Part shown: piece by piece, positions 16,899-25,601 of the stretch
Numbering within the stretch: the first letter of the stretch is position 1
Layout: each line of letters opens with the position of its first letter
From: Pseudomonas sp.
GTDB lineage: Bacteria; Pseudomonadota; Gammaproteobacteria; Pseudomonadales; Pseudomonadaceae
DNA: 64,000 bases
Direction: 5' to 3'
NCBI RefSeq assembly: GCF_030150285.1
Contig: NZ_JASLGE010000092.1
Span: forward strand, 1-64,000
Made by a program: the position numbers and the translations under genes
Notes under the pieces: model-generated
What the model was told of the DNA's origin: nothing
The model's input: the letters and a program-made list of their open reading frames with translations, nothing else
Databases searched by the model: none

Positions 16899-18072
16899 CG
16901 TTTTGATTGTCGAAGATCACCTCTTCCAGCAACGGTATGTGCAGAACCTGTTCAGCGAACTGGGGGATTTCTACGTGGAATGTGCGCAGGACGGAGCACA
17001 AGCCCTGGCCTGCCTGCGAAAGCGCCATTTCGATGTGGTATTGACCGACCTGCTCATGCCCAGCATGGATGGCGTGCAATTTATCAAGGGCCTGGCCACC
17101 TTGAACACGCGGCCGGCGCTGGCGATCATGAGTGCGGCCTCAAGGCGCATGTTAATGGCCGCAAGCCTGGTTGCACGCAATCTGCAGATCAATGTCATCG
17201 GGTTGATTTCCAAACCGGTGCGAGCCGCCGACCTGCGCCAACTGATCGACCAGTTCATGGCCTTGCAAAGGGCCACACCGTCGCCGACCGTGCCCGGGAT
17301 CAATCGCGACACTGTGCTGGAAGCCCTGGACAGCCGCGCGCTACAGGCCTGGTTTCAACCCAAGAAAAACCTGGTCTACGGGCGCATCGTTGCCGCCGAA
17401 GCCCTGGCACGCTGGGTACACCCTGAGCATGGGGTACTGCTGCCCGGGGTGTTTTTACCCGCCATCAACACCTTTAATCTGCAAGAACCGTTGTTATGGC
17501 TCATGCTGGAGCAAGCAATCACGGCCCAGGCCCAATGGCGCAAGCAAGGCTATGACATTCCCGTCTCCATCAACTTGCCCACGCACCTGCTCAACAGCGA
17601 CGACCTGCCCGACCGGATCTACGCGTTCGTTCTCAGCCATCAGGGGGTTCCGGCCGCCCTCTGTTTTGAACTGATGGAGTGTTCCAAACCGCAACACATC
17701 AGCAACTATTACGCAGGTGCATGCCGGTTGCGGATCAAAGGTTTCGGGCTGTCCCAGGATGATTTCGGCAAGGGTTACAGCTCTTACATCAACCTGGTGT
17801 CAACGCCATTTACCGAGCTGAAGATCGACCGGGAACTGGTTCAGGGTTGTAACGACAATGAGGAACTGGCGCAGGCCCTGATCAGCATCGTGGGCCTTGG
17901 CCGGCAACTGGGCTTGACCGTCGTGGCTGAAGGGGTAGAAACCGCACAAGAACTGGCGCTGTTGCGCCGAATCAATTGCACTCAGGTACAAGGCTTTTTA
18001 ATATCAGCGGCGGTCAGCGCCACGGCGTTCCAACACCTGCTGACCCATGATGGTCCGGCTAACGCCTATTAA
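16885..18072 (+). CDS. REC-EAL response regulator, c-di-GMP phosphodiesterase (PvrR/RocR-like)
   Basis: The 395-residue protein has an N-terminal receiver (acceptor Asp55 in VVLTDLLMP) and a C-terminal EAL domain. The catalytic set appears complete: EAL (Glu172), Asn in SINLP, Glu in FELMEC, the DDFGKGYSS loop, Lys in LKIDRELV, Glu in VVAEGVET and Gln in VQGFL. It should therefore hydrolyse cyclic di-GMP to pGpG when activated by phosphorylation. PvrR and RocR of P. aeruginosa have this architecture and control fimbriae and biofilm. The ATG at 16885 overlaps the kinase gene by 14 bp and follows GAAAGG, indicating coupled translation. Confidence 0.88.
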   Translation: MKPCSVLIVEDHLFQQRYVQNLFSELGDFYVECAQDGAQALACLRKRHFDVVLTDLLMPSMDGVQFIKGLATLNTRPALAIMSAASRRMLMAASLVARNLQINVIGLISKPVRAADLRQLIDQFMALQRATPSPTVPGINRDTVLEALDSRALQAWFQPKKNLVYGRIVAAEALARWVHPEHGVLLPGVFLPAINTFNLQEPLLWLMLEQAITAQAQWRKQGYDIPVSINLPTHLLNSDDLPDRIYAFVLSHQGVPAALCFELMECSKPQHISNYYAGACRLRIKGFGLSQDDFGKGYSSYINLVSTPFTELKIDRELVQGCNDNEELAQALISIVGLGRQLGLTVVAEGVETAQELALLRRINCTQVQGFLISAAVSATAFQHLLTHDGPANAY

Positions 18073-18126
18073 CGGTGGGAGCCCATTGGTACAGCCTCTC
18101 AACTCTCCAGAGACGGGAATTGCACG

Positions 18127-21100
18127 ATGAATCACCGCAATACCCTGCTCGATAAACTGGCCAGCAGCTCTCTTCGCCTGAATATCGGGCTGGCGGTGCT
18201 CTTCGGTCTCGCACTGCTGCTGATCGGGCTGTGCTACTGGGGCGTGTATCGCATGGCCCAGGAGCGAGAGGCCACCGTGAAATTCCACTTCACCCGGTTG
18301 ATGGAAAATATTCGCGAACAGGACGCCTTTCTCACCACCGTGTCGCGCAAAAGCGCCGCCGGGCAATTGCTCGATTCCTACCGGGTGCCCGTGATGGTGC
18401 AACGGTCTGCGGCCGATAAAACCGGCACGGTGTATGAAGAGTTCGAGCATTCGTTTTCCCTGCCCTTTAGCGTGAAAATCAACCCGGCCAACATTGCTGC
18501 CCCGCAACACACCAAGGTTTCTTCCCTGGGGGCAAACCTGGCCAACTACTACAGCGCATTCTGGTCGGCTTCGCACTATCAGTCGCCCCAGGTGTTGCTG
18601 TTCAACCTGCCGGATAACTTTGATATCAGCGTGCCTGCTATGGGCCGCCTGCGCGGTACCCTCGCGCTTCAGCAAGACGATTTCACCCAGGTCGTCCAGC
18701 GGGTTCGGCAAAGCCTGCGCGAGAACCACCTCGAACCGTTGGACAATCAGGTGCACTGGGCACGCTACGACGCCGACCCGGATGGCAGTGGCTCTGCCAG
18801 TATTCTGGGCTATATCAACATCGACCTGTCCGCCACACCGCTGCACATTTCAGGTGCCAGCCCTTGGGTGGTGATTGCATCGCTGTTGAACCTGGATCAA
18901 GTCAACGACATTGAGCGCATCATGAAGCGCTCCACTTATGACCACTTCAGCCTGATCGCCCCTTCCGGCGAAGCGCTGGTCGGTTCTTCGGCGTGGGCTA
19001 ACGGGTTGCATGAAGGGCTGAACCTGAGCCGCGACGGGCTGGTGTTTCGCGTGACCAGCCCGGGCGTGCAGCCTTGGGTCGGCCTCTATGTCATTCGCTA
19101 TAAAAACTTTCTGGACTATGCCTTCTGGCCGTTGTTGGGTTTGATCGCGCTGATGCTGGCCGGGCTGGGGGGCGGCTGGGCGTTTAATCGCTGGTATCAG
19201 CGGCACGTCGTACTGCCCGCCCACCGGGCCCTTGACGAGATTGCCGAGAGCGAGGCCTTCAGCCGGGCCGTGATCGATACGGCTCCCACCGGCTTGTGCG
19301 TGGTGCGCTGCAGCGATTACACCGTGTTGCTGGAAAACCAGTTGGCCCGGCAGTCGCACGGCACCGCCAAGCTGGTGGCGGCTCTGCATCAGCAACACGA
19401 TCTGGTGGAACAGGGGCACACCGACCTGGAGGTTGAGGGTCGCCACTGGCACGTGGGCTTTGTCTTTACCCGTTACCAGGGCCAGGACGCGTGGCTGTGC
19501 GCCTTTAATGATGTGACCCGGCACATCGAAGACGCCGCCACCCTGCACGAAGCGCGGCTGGCCGCCGACTCCGCCAATGAAGCCAAAACCCGATTTCTGG
19601 CAACCATGAGCCATGAAATCCGCACACCGCTGTACGGGGTGCTGGGCACTCTGGAGCTCATGGGGCTGACCACCCTGGATCAGCGCCAGCAACACTACCT
19701 GCACACCATTCAGCGGTCTTCGGCCACTTTGTTCCAGTTGATCAGCGATGTGCTGGATGTGTCGAAAATTGAATCCGGGCAAATGACCATCGACGTGCTC
19801 GACTTTTGCCCGCTGGAAATCACCGAAATGACCCTCAGCACTTACAGTGCGTTCGCCCAGGCCAAGGGCCTGCAACTGTATGCCTGCATTGATGCCGGCT
19901 TGCCAGACCGGGTGCTGGGCGATGCGTTGCGCATCCGTCAGATCCTCAACAACCTGCTGAGCAACGCGATCAAGTTCACGGACAGTGGCCGGGTCGTGCT
20001 GCGCGTTCGGGTTCTGGAACAGAACAGCGAATACAGCCACCTGGAATGGCAAGTCAGTGACTCGGGGGTGGGTATTTCCCAGGCCCAACACGTTCACCTG
20101 TTCGACCCGTTCTACCAGGTACGCGATGCCACTAGCGAAGGCGGCGCAGGCCTGGGCCTGTCCATTTGCCATCGGCTGTGCGCGTTAATGGACGGCCAGC
20201 TTCATGTGGTCAGCGAGCCAGGGCTGGGCAGCAGCTTTATCCTGCAATTGAAACTCCCCCGCGCGCCCGGAACCCTGGCCGATTGCCCACCCGTGGAGCC
20301 TCGTAGCGCCGCCGTCTATGTCCGCTCTCCCGCCCCGGAACTGACCCGGCACGTCTGCGCCTGGCTCAATCGGCTGGGCGTCGAAGCCCGCCCCTTGGGC
20401 AGCGACGGGCGCGACATCGACGACTCGACGCTGCTGGTCGACATGCTGGCAACCCGCCAACCCTGGCCAGGCCCCCGGATCAACGCGATCCCGGACGGGT
20501 GCAACCCGCCCGAATACGGCGCGGATGGCTGGGAAGTCGATGCCTATGATGTGCGGGCGATCGCCAGGGCGGTCGGTTATGCGCTACATGGCCACGACAC
20601 CGCGACCGCGACCGCGCTGTCAAATACCCGGCAACCGCTCAACCTGCGGATTCTGGTGGCCGAAGACAACCCCATCAACCAGGCGATCATCAAGGAACAA
20701 TTGCAGGCCCTGGGCTGCTCGGTCACGACGGCCTTCAATGGCGAACAGGCACTCGCATTGTGGTTGCCCGGCGCGTATGACCTGGTGCTGACAGACGTCA
20801 ACATGCCCCTCCTCAACGGCTATGAGTTGACGCAGGCCTTGCGTCTGCATGACTGCGACTTGCCCGTGATCGGCATCACGGCCAACGCCATGCGCGAAGA
20901 AGGCGAGCGTTGCGCGGCCGTCGGCATGAACGCCTGGATGGTCAAACCGCTGAACCTGCACACGCTGCGGGCCCAACTGGTGAAATATGGCGCGCCGACC
21001 CTGGCATTGCCCGTCACCGAGGCGACCGTTGCCAGCGCCACGGGCACCGACCTGCTGCCGTTATCGGCGGCCATGCGCGCACTGTTTATCACCACCCTGC

Positions 21101-21345
21101 GCGATGACCTGCAAAAGACCCGGGCAGCGCTGGACAGCGGCGATGGCGGTGCTCTGGCAAACCTGATGCACAGCATGGCGGGAGCCCTGGGCGCGGTTCA
21201 GGCCTCGGTGCTGGCCACCGTGTGCGCCGATCTGGAATGCCGCCTCGCCGGGCACGACATCACCCCTCCACTGGCGCGGGAGGTACTGCACGTGCAAGCG
21301 CGTCTTGAAGCATTGCTGAACGCACAGGAGGCTTTGGACTCGTGA
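18127..21345 (+). CDS. Hybrid sensor histidine kinase with Hpt domain (RcsC-like)
   Basis: The 1072-residue kinase has TM1 around residues 22 to 44, a periplasmic region of about 290 residues and TM2 near 335 to 357. A HisKA domain with His496 (ATMSHEIRTPLYG) and an HATPase domain (LLSNAIKFTD, GAGLGLSI) follow. A receiver with Asp890 (VLTDVNMPLLNG) and a C-terminal Hpt domain with His1015 (LMHSMAGALG) complete a full phosphorelay in one chain. It shares long stretches with the first kinase, so the two probably arose by duplication. The Hpt histidine is the expected phosphodonor for the RcsB-like regulator encoded 42 bp downstream. The start has only a weak ribosome site (GGGAA) and a 54-bp gap separates it from the EAL gene. 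Confidence 0.87.
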   Translation: MNHRNTLLDKLASSSLRLNIGLAVLFGLALLLIGLCYWGVYRMAQEREATVKFHFTRLMENIREQDAFLTTVSRKSAAGQLLDSYRVPVMVQRSAADKTGTVYEEFEHSFSLPFSVKINPANIAAPQHTKVSSLGANLANYYSAFWSASHYQSPQVLLFNLPDNFDISVPAMGRLRGTLALQQDDFTQVVQRVRQSLRENHLEPLDNQVHWARYDADPDGSGSASILGYINIDLSATPLHISGASPWVVIASLLNLDQVNDIERIMKRSTYDHFSLIAPSGEALVGSSAWANGLHEGLNLSRDGLVFRVTSPGVQPWVGLYVIRYKNFLDYAFWPLLGLIALMLAGLGGGWAFNRWYQRHVVLPAHRALDEIAESEAFSRAVIDTAPTGLCVVRCSDYTVLLENQLARQSHGTAKLVAALHQQHDLVEQGHTDLEVEGRHWHVGFVFTRYQGQDAWLCAFNDVTRHIEDAATLHEARLAADSANEAKTRFLATMSHEIRTPLYGVLGTLELMGLTTLDQRQQHYLHTIQRSSATLFQLISDVLDVSKIESGQMTIDVLDFCPLEITEMTLSTYSAFAQAKGLQLYACIDAGLPDRVLGDALRIRQILNNLLSNAIKFTDSGRVVLRVRVLEQNSEYSHLEWQVSDSGVGISQAQHVHLFDPFYQVRDATSEGGAGLGLSICHRLCALMDGQLHVVSEPGLGSSFILQLKLPRAPGTLADCPPVEPRSAAVYVRSPAPELTRHVCAWLNRLGVEARPLGSDGRDIDDSTLLVDMLATRQPWPGPRINAIPDGCNPPEYGADGWEVDAYDVRAIARAVGYALHGHDTATATALSNTRQPLNLRILVAEDNPINQAIIKEQLQALGCSVTTAFNGEQALALWLPGAYDLVLTDVNMPLLNGYELTQALRLHDCDLPVIGITANAMREEGERCAAVGMNAWMVKPLNLHTLRAQLVKYGAPTLALPVTEATVASATGTDLLPLSAAMRALFITTLRDDLQKTRAALDSGDGGALANLMHSMAGALGAVQASVLATVCADLECRLAGHDITPPLAREVLHVQARLEALLNAQEALDS

Positions 21346-21387
21346 AGCTTCCTACCGATTCGCCTCCTCTTTCAAGGACGATGAACC

Positions 21388-22035
21388 ATGCACAAACTTA
21401 ATGTTGTTATCGCCGACGATCATCCGATTGTGCTGTTGGGTGTGCGTGAACTGGTAGAGCGCGACGGGCGCTTCGACGTGGTTGGCGAGGCGGTGTGCTC
21501 CAACGAACTGGTGCACCTGCTGACGCAGCAACCGGTGGACCTGATCATCACTGACTTCAATATGCCGGCCTTGTCCCCCTACGGCGACGGGCTAAAACTG
21601 GTGGAGTATTTGCAACGGTATTACCCCGCCGTGCAAATCCTGGTGTTGACCATGATCTCAAGCTCCCTGATCCTCACACGCCTGCATGAATTGGGCGTGG
21701 CCGGCGTGATTCAAAAAAGCCATTTGCATGAAGAAGTCGAACGCGCGCTTAACGCCATCTACTGCGGCACGCCCTATCAGAGCGCCAGGCCCACACCCAC
21801 TTCGGTCATAGAGACCCACGACGCTCTGGATCAACGCTTTGCCAGCCTGTCCCCCAAGGAATACGAAATACTGCGCCTGTTTGTGGCCGGCCAGAGTGTC
21901 AGTGACATTGCCCGCGGGCAAAACAGAAGCATTAAAACCATCAGCGCCCAAAAAGTGTCGGCCATGCGCAAGCTGGAAGTGACAAGCGACCAGAGTCTGG
22001 TCGCTTATTGCCTGGCGCATCATATTTTTGGCTAG
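21388..22035 (+). CDS. RcsB-like response regulator (REC plus LuxR-type HTH)
   Basis: The 215-residue protein starts LNVVIADDHPIVLLGVREL and has its acceptor at Asp56 (IITDFNMP) followed by PYGDGLKLVEYLQRYYP. These match the enterobacterial RcsB features, including the YGDG insert. The C-terminal helix-turn-helix LSPKEYEILRLFVAGQSVSD, then NRSIKTISAQKVSAMRKLEV, is nearly motif-for-motif RcsB. It should bind RcsB-box DNA, and two such sites lie in the region between this locus and the fimbrial operon. The ATG at 21388 follows AAGGA. It is the last gene of the four-gene signalling operon and converges on the amidohydrolase gene. Confidence 0.9.
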   Translation: MHKLNVVIADDHPIVLLGVRELVERDGRFDVVGEAVCSNELVHLLTQQPVDLIITDFNMPALSPYGDGLKLVEYLQRYYPAVQILVLTMISSSLILTRLHELGVAGVIQKSHLHEEVERALNAIYCGTPYQSARPTPTSVIETHDALDQRFASLSPKEYEILRLFVAGQSVSDIARGQNRSIKTISAQKVSAMRKLEVTSDQSLVAYCLAHHIFG

Positions 22036-22061
22036 TGCGCATGGGGCTCATCGCCCAACCC

Positions 22062-23534
22062 CTAGAAGGTTTTCTTGAAGACTTTACCGCCCTTCATAAT
22101 CAGCCCGAGGTTCTTCTCGGGATCTTCCAGAAACGCCAGGCTGTGTGTGGGATCGCCGTCAACCACCAGCAAGTCAGCCAGGGCACCGGCTTCGAGGCGG
22201 CCCAGTGTGCCCGGGTAAGGGTTGCGCGCACCCGACAGGCCCAACAAGGCAGCGTTGTGCTGCGTCGCCATGTTCAGCACGTCATGGGCCGCATAGAAAC
22301 GCGTCAACTTGGCCAGTTGCCGGCCTTGGGTCACGGTTTTTTCCGGGTTGAACAGCACATCCGTGCCCCAGGCGGTCTTGATGTTGAAACGCTGCGCCAT
22401 TTCATAAGCCCGCGCGGTACCTTCGGCCACCACTCGCTGGGATTCACGTCGCGCGGCGTCGGGGTAAACGTTGGCGTCTTCGTCCTGCAGGAACGGCTGA
22501 AGGCTCCACCAAATGCCGTTATCGGCCATCATGCGCACGGTGTCTTCATCCGCCAGCTGACCATGCTCAATGGATTTAACCCCCGCTCTGATGGCCCGCT
22601 GAATACTGCGAGGCGTGTACGCATGCACCAGCACATAGGTCCCCCAGTCGGCAGCGGCCTCGACTGCCATTCTCAGTTCGGCCTCCAAAAACTGTGTGCT
22701 GTCGAGCGGGTCGTGCATGGACGCCACACCGCCGCCGGCCATCAACTTGATTTGAGAAGCCCCAAGCATCAGTTGCTCGCGGGTGCGCCTGAGCACTTCG
22801 GCTTCGCCGTCTGCAATCGCGGTTGCGCCAATTTGCTCACTGAAGTTCAGGCTGTGCAGCGCGGTGCGCGGCACTTCGCTGCGCAGACGGAAGTCACCGT
22901 GGCCCGAGGTTTGAGAAATCATCGCCCCCGAGGGGTAAATACGCGGGCCATTGACAATGCCCTGATCAATGGCCCGCTTCAGAGCAAACGAAGGCCCGCC
23001 GGGGTCACGCACCGTGGTAAAGCCACGCATCAAGGTCTTTTCCGCTTCGCGCCCGGCGGTCAAATGCACAAAACCCGGATCGGCCGTCATCGCGTCCATT
23101 TGCGTGATCCCGGCCAGCGTCGTATGCCAGTGGGCATCAATCAGCCCCGGCATGACCACCCGCTGCCCACAATCAATCACCACGGCCCCGTCTACCGGCG
23201 TATTGACCGGCAACACGGCGTCAATCAGCCCGTCTTTGATCAGCAGCGTCACGCGGTCATTGAGCACCGCCGTGCCATCGAACAGGCGCATATTGGTCAA
23301 CAGGATTGGCCGGGCGGCCATCTCGGTTGCACTGCCCTGCCCCGCCACCGCCGCCAGCTTCGAGCCTGGGCGCGGAGCCCCGGCAGCGTTCGCGCTGGCA
23401 TAGAAGTCACGCTTGGAGAGATCCACCATCATGCGTTCGTGAAAGTGCTGTATGTCCGGCGAACTGCACGTACACGTGCCCAACGCCTCAAGTTCAACAG
23501 GGTCGTGGGGGATATAACGCAAAGAGGCAGGCAT
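22062..23534 (-). CDS. Metal-dependent amidohydrolase
   Basis: The 490-residue protein belongs to the amidohydrolase superfamily (imidazolonepropionase/prolidase-like branch). It has a beta-sandwich start (ILLTNMRLFDG), then VVMPGLIDAHWHT with the HxH metal pair, and a metal-bridging lysine candidate in SQIKLMAGGG. LVHAYTPRSI and SIEHGQLAD supply the later histidines, and AWGTDVLF the final aspartate. All expected metal ligands are present, so it should be active. The natural substrate is unknown. About 70 residues precede the amidohydrolase core, with two cysteines (CTCSS), and show no clear signal peptide. It is monocistronic and converges on the RcsB-like gene. Confidence 0.82.
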   Translation of the reverse strand: MPASLRYIPHDPVELEALGTCTCSSPDIQHFHERMMVDLSKRDFYASANAAGAPRPGSKLAAVAGQGSATEMAARPILLTNMRLFDGTAVLNDRVTLLIKDGLIDAVLPVNTPVDGAVVIDCGQRVVMPGLIDAHWHTTLAGITQMDAMTADPGFVHLTAGREAEKTLMRGFTTVRDPGGPSFALKRAIDQGIVNGPRIYPSGAMISQTSGHGDFRLRSEVPRTALHSLNFSEQIGATAIADGEAEVLRRTREQLMLGASQIKLMAGGGVASMHDPLDSTQFLEAELRMAVEAAADWGTYVLVHAYTPRSIQRAIRAGVKSIEHGQLADEDTVRMMADNGIWWSLQPFLQDEDANVYPDAARRESQRVVAEGTARAYEMAQRFNIKTAWGTDVLFNPEKTVTQGRQLAKLTRFYAAHDVLNMATQHNAALLGLSGARNPYPGTLGRLEAGALADLLVVDGDPTHSLAFLEDPEKNLGLIMKGGKVFKKTF

Positions 23535-23873
23535 AAAACTCCCTATGAAACGTGCTTATTCAAAAAGGCCAGCATAGTTCACTTTCTTAATTCCGTTAAA
23601 CAAGGCCTTGCCTACAGGCGACAGGGATCGGTTAAAAACCAGCGCGCCCAAGGCGCGCTCACCCTGAGGCGCTGCCGGTAGTGTTACCCGGGGCTCATGT
23701 ACACGCATTTACTACCCGGATAACATTGACTGGCGATCACAAAGACTCGCTCAGGCTCAGAACCCACATCGCGCGGCTGCCAAGGCATTGGGAGTGCCTC
23801 GCGCACGGCATGCTCGCGCGAGCAAGCGCCGTAACACCGCTGGGGTTTATAGGCGCTTACCAAGGAACAGATA
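23535..23873. other. Intergenic region between divergent amidohydrolase and TrmK-like genes
   Basis: This 339-bp gap holds the promoters of both flanking genes. It contains one strong hairpin (23641-23659) and a short palindrome GCTCGCGCGAGC near 23811. I see no convincing small gene. Confidence 0.35.
23641..23659 (-). terminator. Hairpin with minus-strand T tract in a divergent promoter gap
   Basis: AGCGCGCC, loop TTG, GGCGCGCT is a perfect 8-bp stem followed on the minus strand by GGTTTTTAACC. It has intrinsic-terminator form, yet no minus-strand gene lies directly upstream of it. It may end an unrecognised small RNA or block antisense transcription before the amidohydrolase promoter. Confidence 0.4.
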
Positions 23874-24593
23874 TTGAACGAACACACATTGTCCATGCGC
23901 CTGGAGCATGTGGCGGCGCAGGTGCCCGCCGGTGCGCGGCTGGCAGACATCGGCTCGGATCACGGCTATTTGCCCGTGGCGCTGGTGCGCCGTGGGGCCA
24001 TTCTTGCGGCAGTGGCGGGCGAGGTGGCCCTGGCACCGTTTAACGCGGCCATGCGCACCGTGCGCGAAAACAATCTGGACGCGCAGATTACCGTGCGGCG
24101 GGCCGACGGCCTGGCGGCGATTCAGGCGCCAGACGGGATCACGGCGGTGACAGTCTGCGGCATGGGGGGCGAGACCATTCGCGACATCCTCGAGCGCGGC
24201 AAGGCGCACCTGAGTGGCCGCGAGCGTCTGATTCTGCAACCCAACGGCGGCGAGCAGCCGTTACGTCAATGGCTGATGCATAACCAATACCGCATCCTTT
24301 ACGAGGCGGTGCTGCGCGAACACCGGTTTGATTATGAAATCATCGTGGCCGAACGCGGTGAACCGTTGAGGTACACCGCTGAAGAGCTCTACTTCGGCCC
24401 GTTACTGCTGCAGGCCCGTAGCCAGGCCTTTTTACTCAAATGGCAGCACCGGCTGCGTTTGAAGCAACAAACCCTGGACCAGTTTGCGCAGATGGCCCGG
24501 CCGGTGCCTGAGGAAAAAGTACACGCCCTTACCCGCCAGGTTCAATGGATTAGCGCACTGCTCGCCCGCCGTGAGTGCGACCCGGCCCATTAA
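23874..24593 (+). CDS. trmK: tRNA (adenine-N1)-methyltransferase, TrmK family
   Basis: The 239-residue protein has the SAM-binding start RLADIGSDHGYLPVALV (motif I), then AVAGEVALAPFNAA and the TrmK signature VTVCGMGGETIRDIL. LILQPNGGEQPLRQWL and EIIVAERGEP follow. TrmK enzymes methylate adenine 22 of tRNA. The C-terminal helical tail (LKWQHRLRLKQQTLDQF) is also typical. The best start is the TTG at 23874, with AAGGA eight bases upstream; an ATG at 23895 would remove seven residues before the conserved part. Its stop overlaps that of the convergent LysR gene by four bases. Confidence 0.8.
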   Translation: MNEHTLSMRLEHVAAQVPAGARLADIGSDHGYLPVALVRRGAILAAVAGEVALAPFNAAMRTVRENNLDAQITVRRADGLAAIQAPDGITAVTVCGMGGETIRDILERGKAHLSGRERLILQPNGGEQPLRQWLMHNQYRILYEAVLREHRFDYEIIVAERGEPLRYTAEELYFGPLLLQARSQAFLLKWQHRLRLKQQTLDQFAQMARPVPEEKVHALTRQVQWISALLARRECDPAH

Positions 24594-25498
24594 ACGGGGC
24601 TGGGGGGCTGCGCGGTGGCCCGAGCGTCGCGGGCCGTCACGCCTTTGTCTTCCAGCAAACGCACAAAACTGCTCAGGTTGCGCGACACCGCCCCGCGCCG
24701 CCATACCAGCCAAGTGGTCAGGTAACGGAACTCGGCGGCCAGCGGCCAGATGCTGACCGTTGTGCACCCCGGCATGCTTTGCAACATGCTGCGGGGCATC
24801 AGGGCCAGCCCCGCTCCGGCGCTGACGCAAGCCAGCATGCCGTGGTAAGACTCCATTTCAAAGATTTTGCCGGGCACCGCAGCATCGGCGTTGAACCACT
24901 TTTCAAAGTGGTGACGGTACGAGCAGTTAGCCCGGAAGGCATAGATATTCTCGCCATTGACATCCGATGCACACTGAATCGGCCCATGATGGCGCGGCGC
25001 GATAACGACCATTTCTTCCTCAAACACCGGTACGCCCTCCAGCACAGGGTGCAACACCGGGCCGTCAACGAACGAAGCCACCAGCCGCCCGGAAAGCACG
25101 CCCTCGATCATGGCCCCGGACGGTCCCGTCGACAGGTCCAGGTCCACTTTGGGGTGTTGCTGGTTGTAGGCCGCCAGCAGCCCGGGGATACGCACGGCCG
25201 CCGTGCTTTCCAGCGACCCCAGGGGAAAGGCACCTTGAGGCGCTTCACCCGCCACCGTCGCCCGGGCTTCCTGCACGAGGTCGAGAATGCGCCGCGCGTA
25301 ATCCAGGAAACTCCAGCCCGCCGGCGACAGGCGCAGGCGGCTTTTCTCGCGGATAAACAGATCGACGCCCAAATCCTCTTCGAGCTGCTTGATCCGCGTT
25401 GTCAGGTTGGAAGGCACCCGATGGATCCGGGCTGCGGCGGCGCTGATGCTGCCGTGGTCGACCACTGCGGTAAAAATCTCCAGTTGCACCAGATCCAT
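24590..25498 (-). CDS. LysR family transcriptional regulator
   Basis: The 302-residue protein starts MDLVQLEIFTAVVDHGSISAA with the winged helix-turn-helix (IHRVPSNLTTRIKQLEEDLG) and a LysR effector domain. It resembles the GltR/PtxR-like branch. The ATG at 25498 is preferred because GGAG lies about eight bases upstream; the ATG two codons earlier is too close to it. It is divergent from the succinate-semialdehyde-type dehydrogenase gene with a 103-bp gap, so it probably regulates that gene. The effector may be the aldehyde or its precursor. Confidence 0.84.
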   Translation of the reverse strand: MDLVQLEIFTAVVDHGSISAAAARIHRVPSNLTTRIKQLEEDLGVDLFIREKSRLRLSPAGWSFLDYARRILDLVQEARATVAGEAPQGAFPLGSLESTAAVRIPGLLAAYNQQHPKVDLDLSTGPSGAMIEGVLSGRLVASFVDGPVLHPVLEGVPVFEEEMVVIAPRHHGPIQCASDVNGENIYAFRANCSYRHHFEKWFNADAAVPGKIFEMESYHGMLACVSAGAGLALMPRSMLQSMPGCTTVSIWPLAAEFRYLTTWLVWRRGAVSRNLSSFVRLLEDKGVTARDARATAQPPSPV

Positions 25499-25601
25499 AG
25501 CCATTCTCCAATCGTGAAAGAAACCCTCTTTATTATTCAGTTTAAAGAAAATATTTGCCACCCTACTCTGTGCCCATCAACTCACCCAGCAGGACGATGC
25601 C

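Noticed and set aside
18850..20172. A 440-codon minus-strand open frame opposite the RcsC-like kinase
   Set aside because: It is a complement shadow of a kinase with intact motifs and contains no domain of its own.
22008..23681. A 557-codon plus-strand open frame opposite the amidohydrolase
   Set aside because: It covers a gene with full catalytic motifs on the other strand and is rich in His, Arg and Gln as antisense frames usually are.
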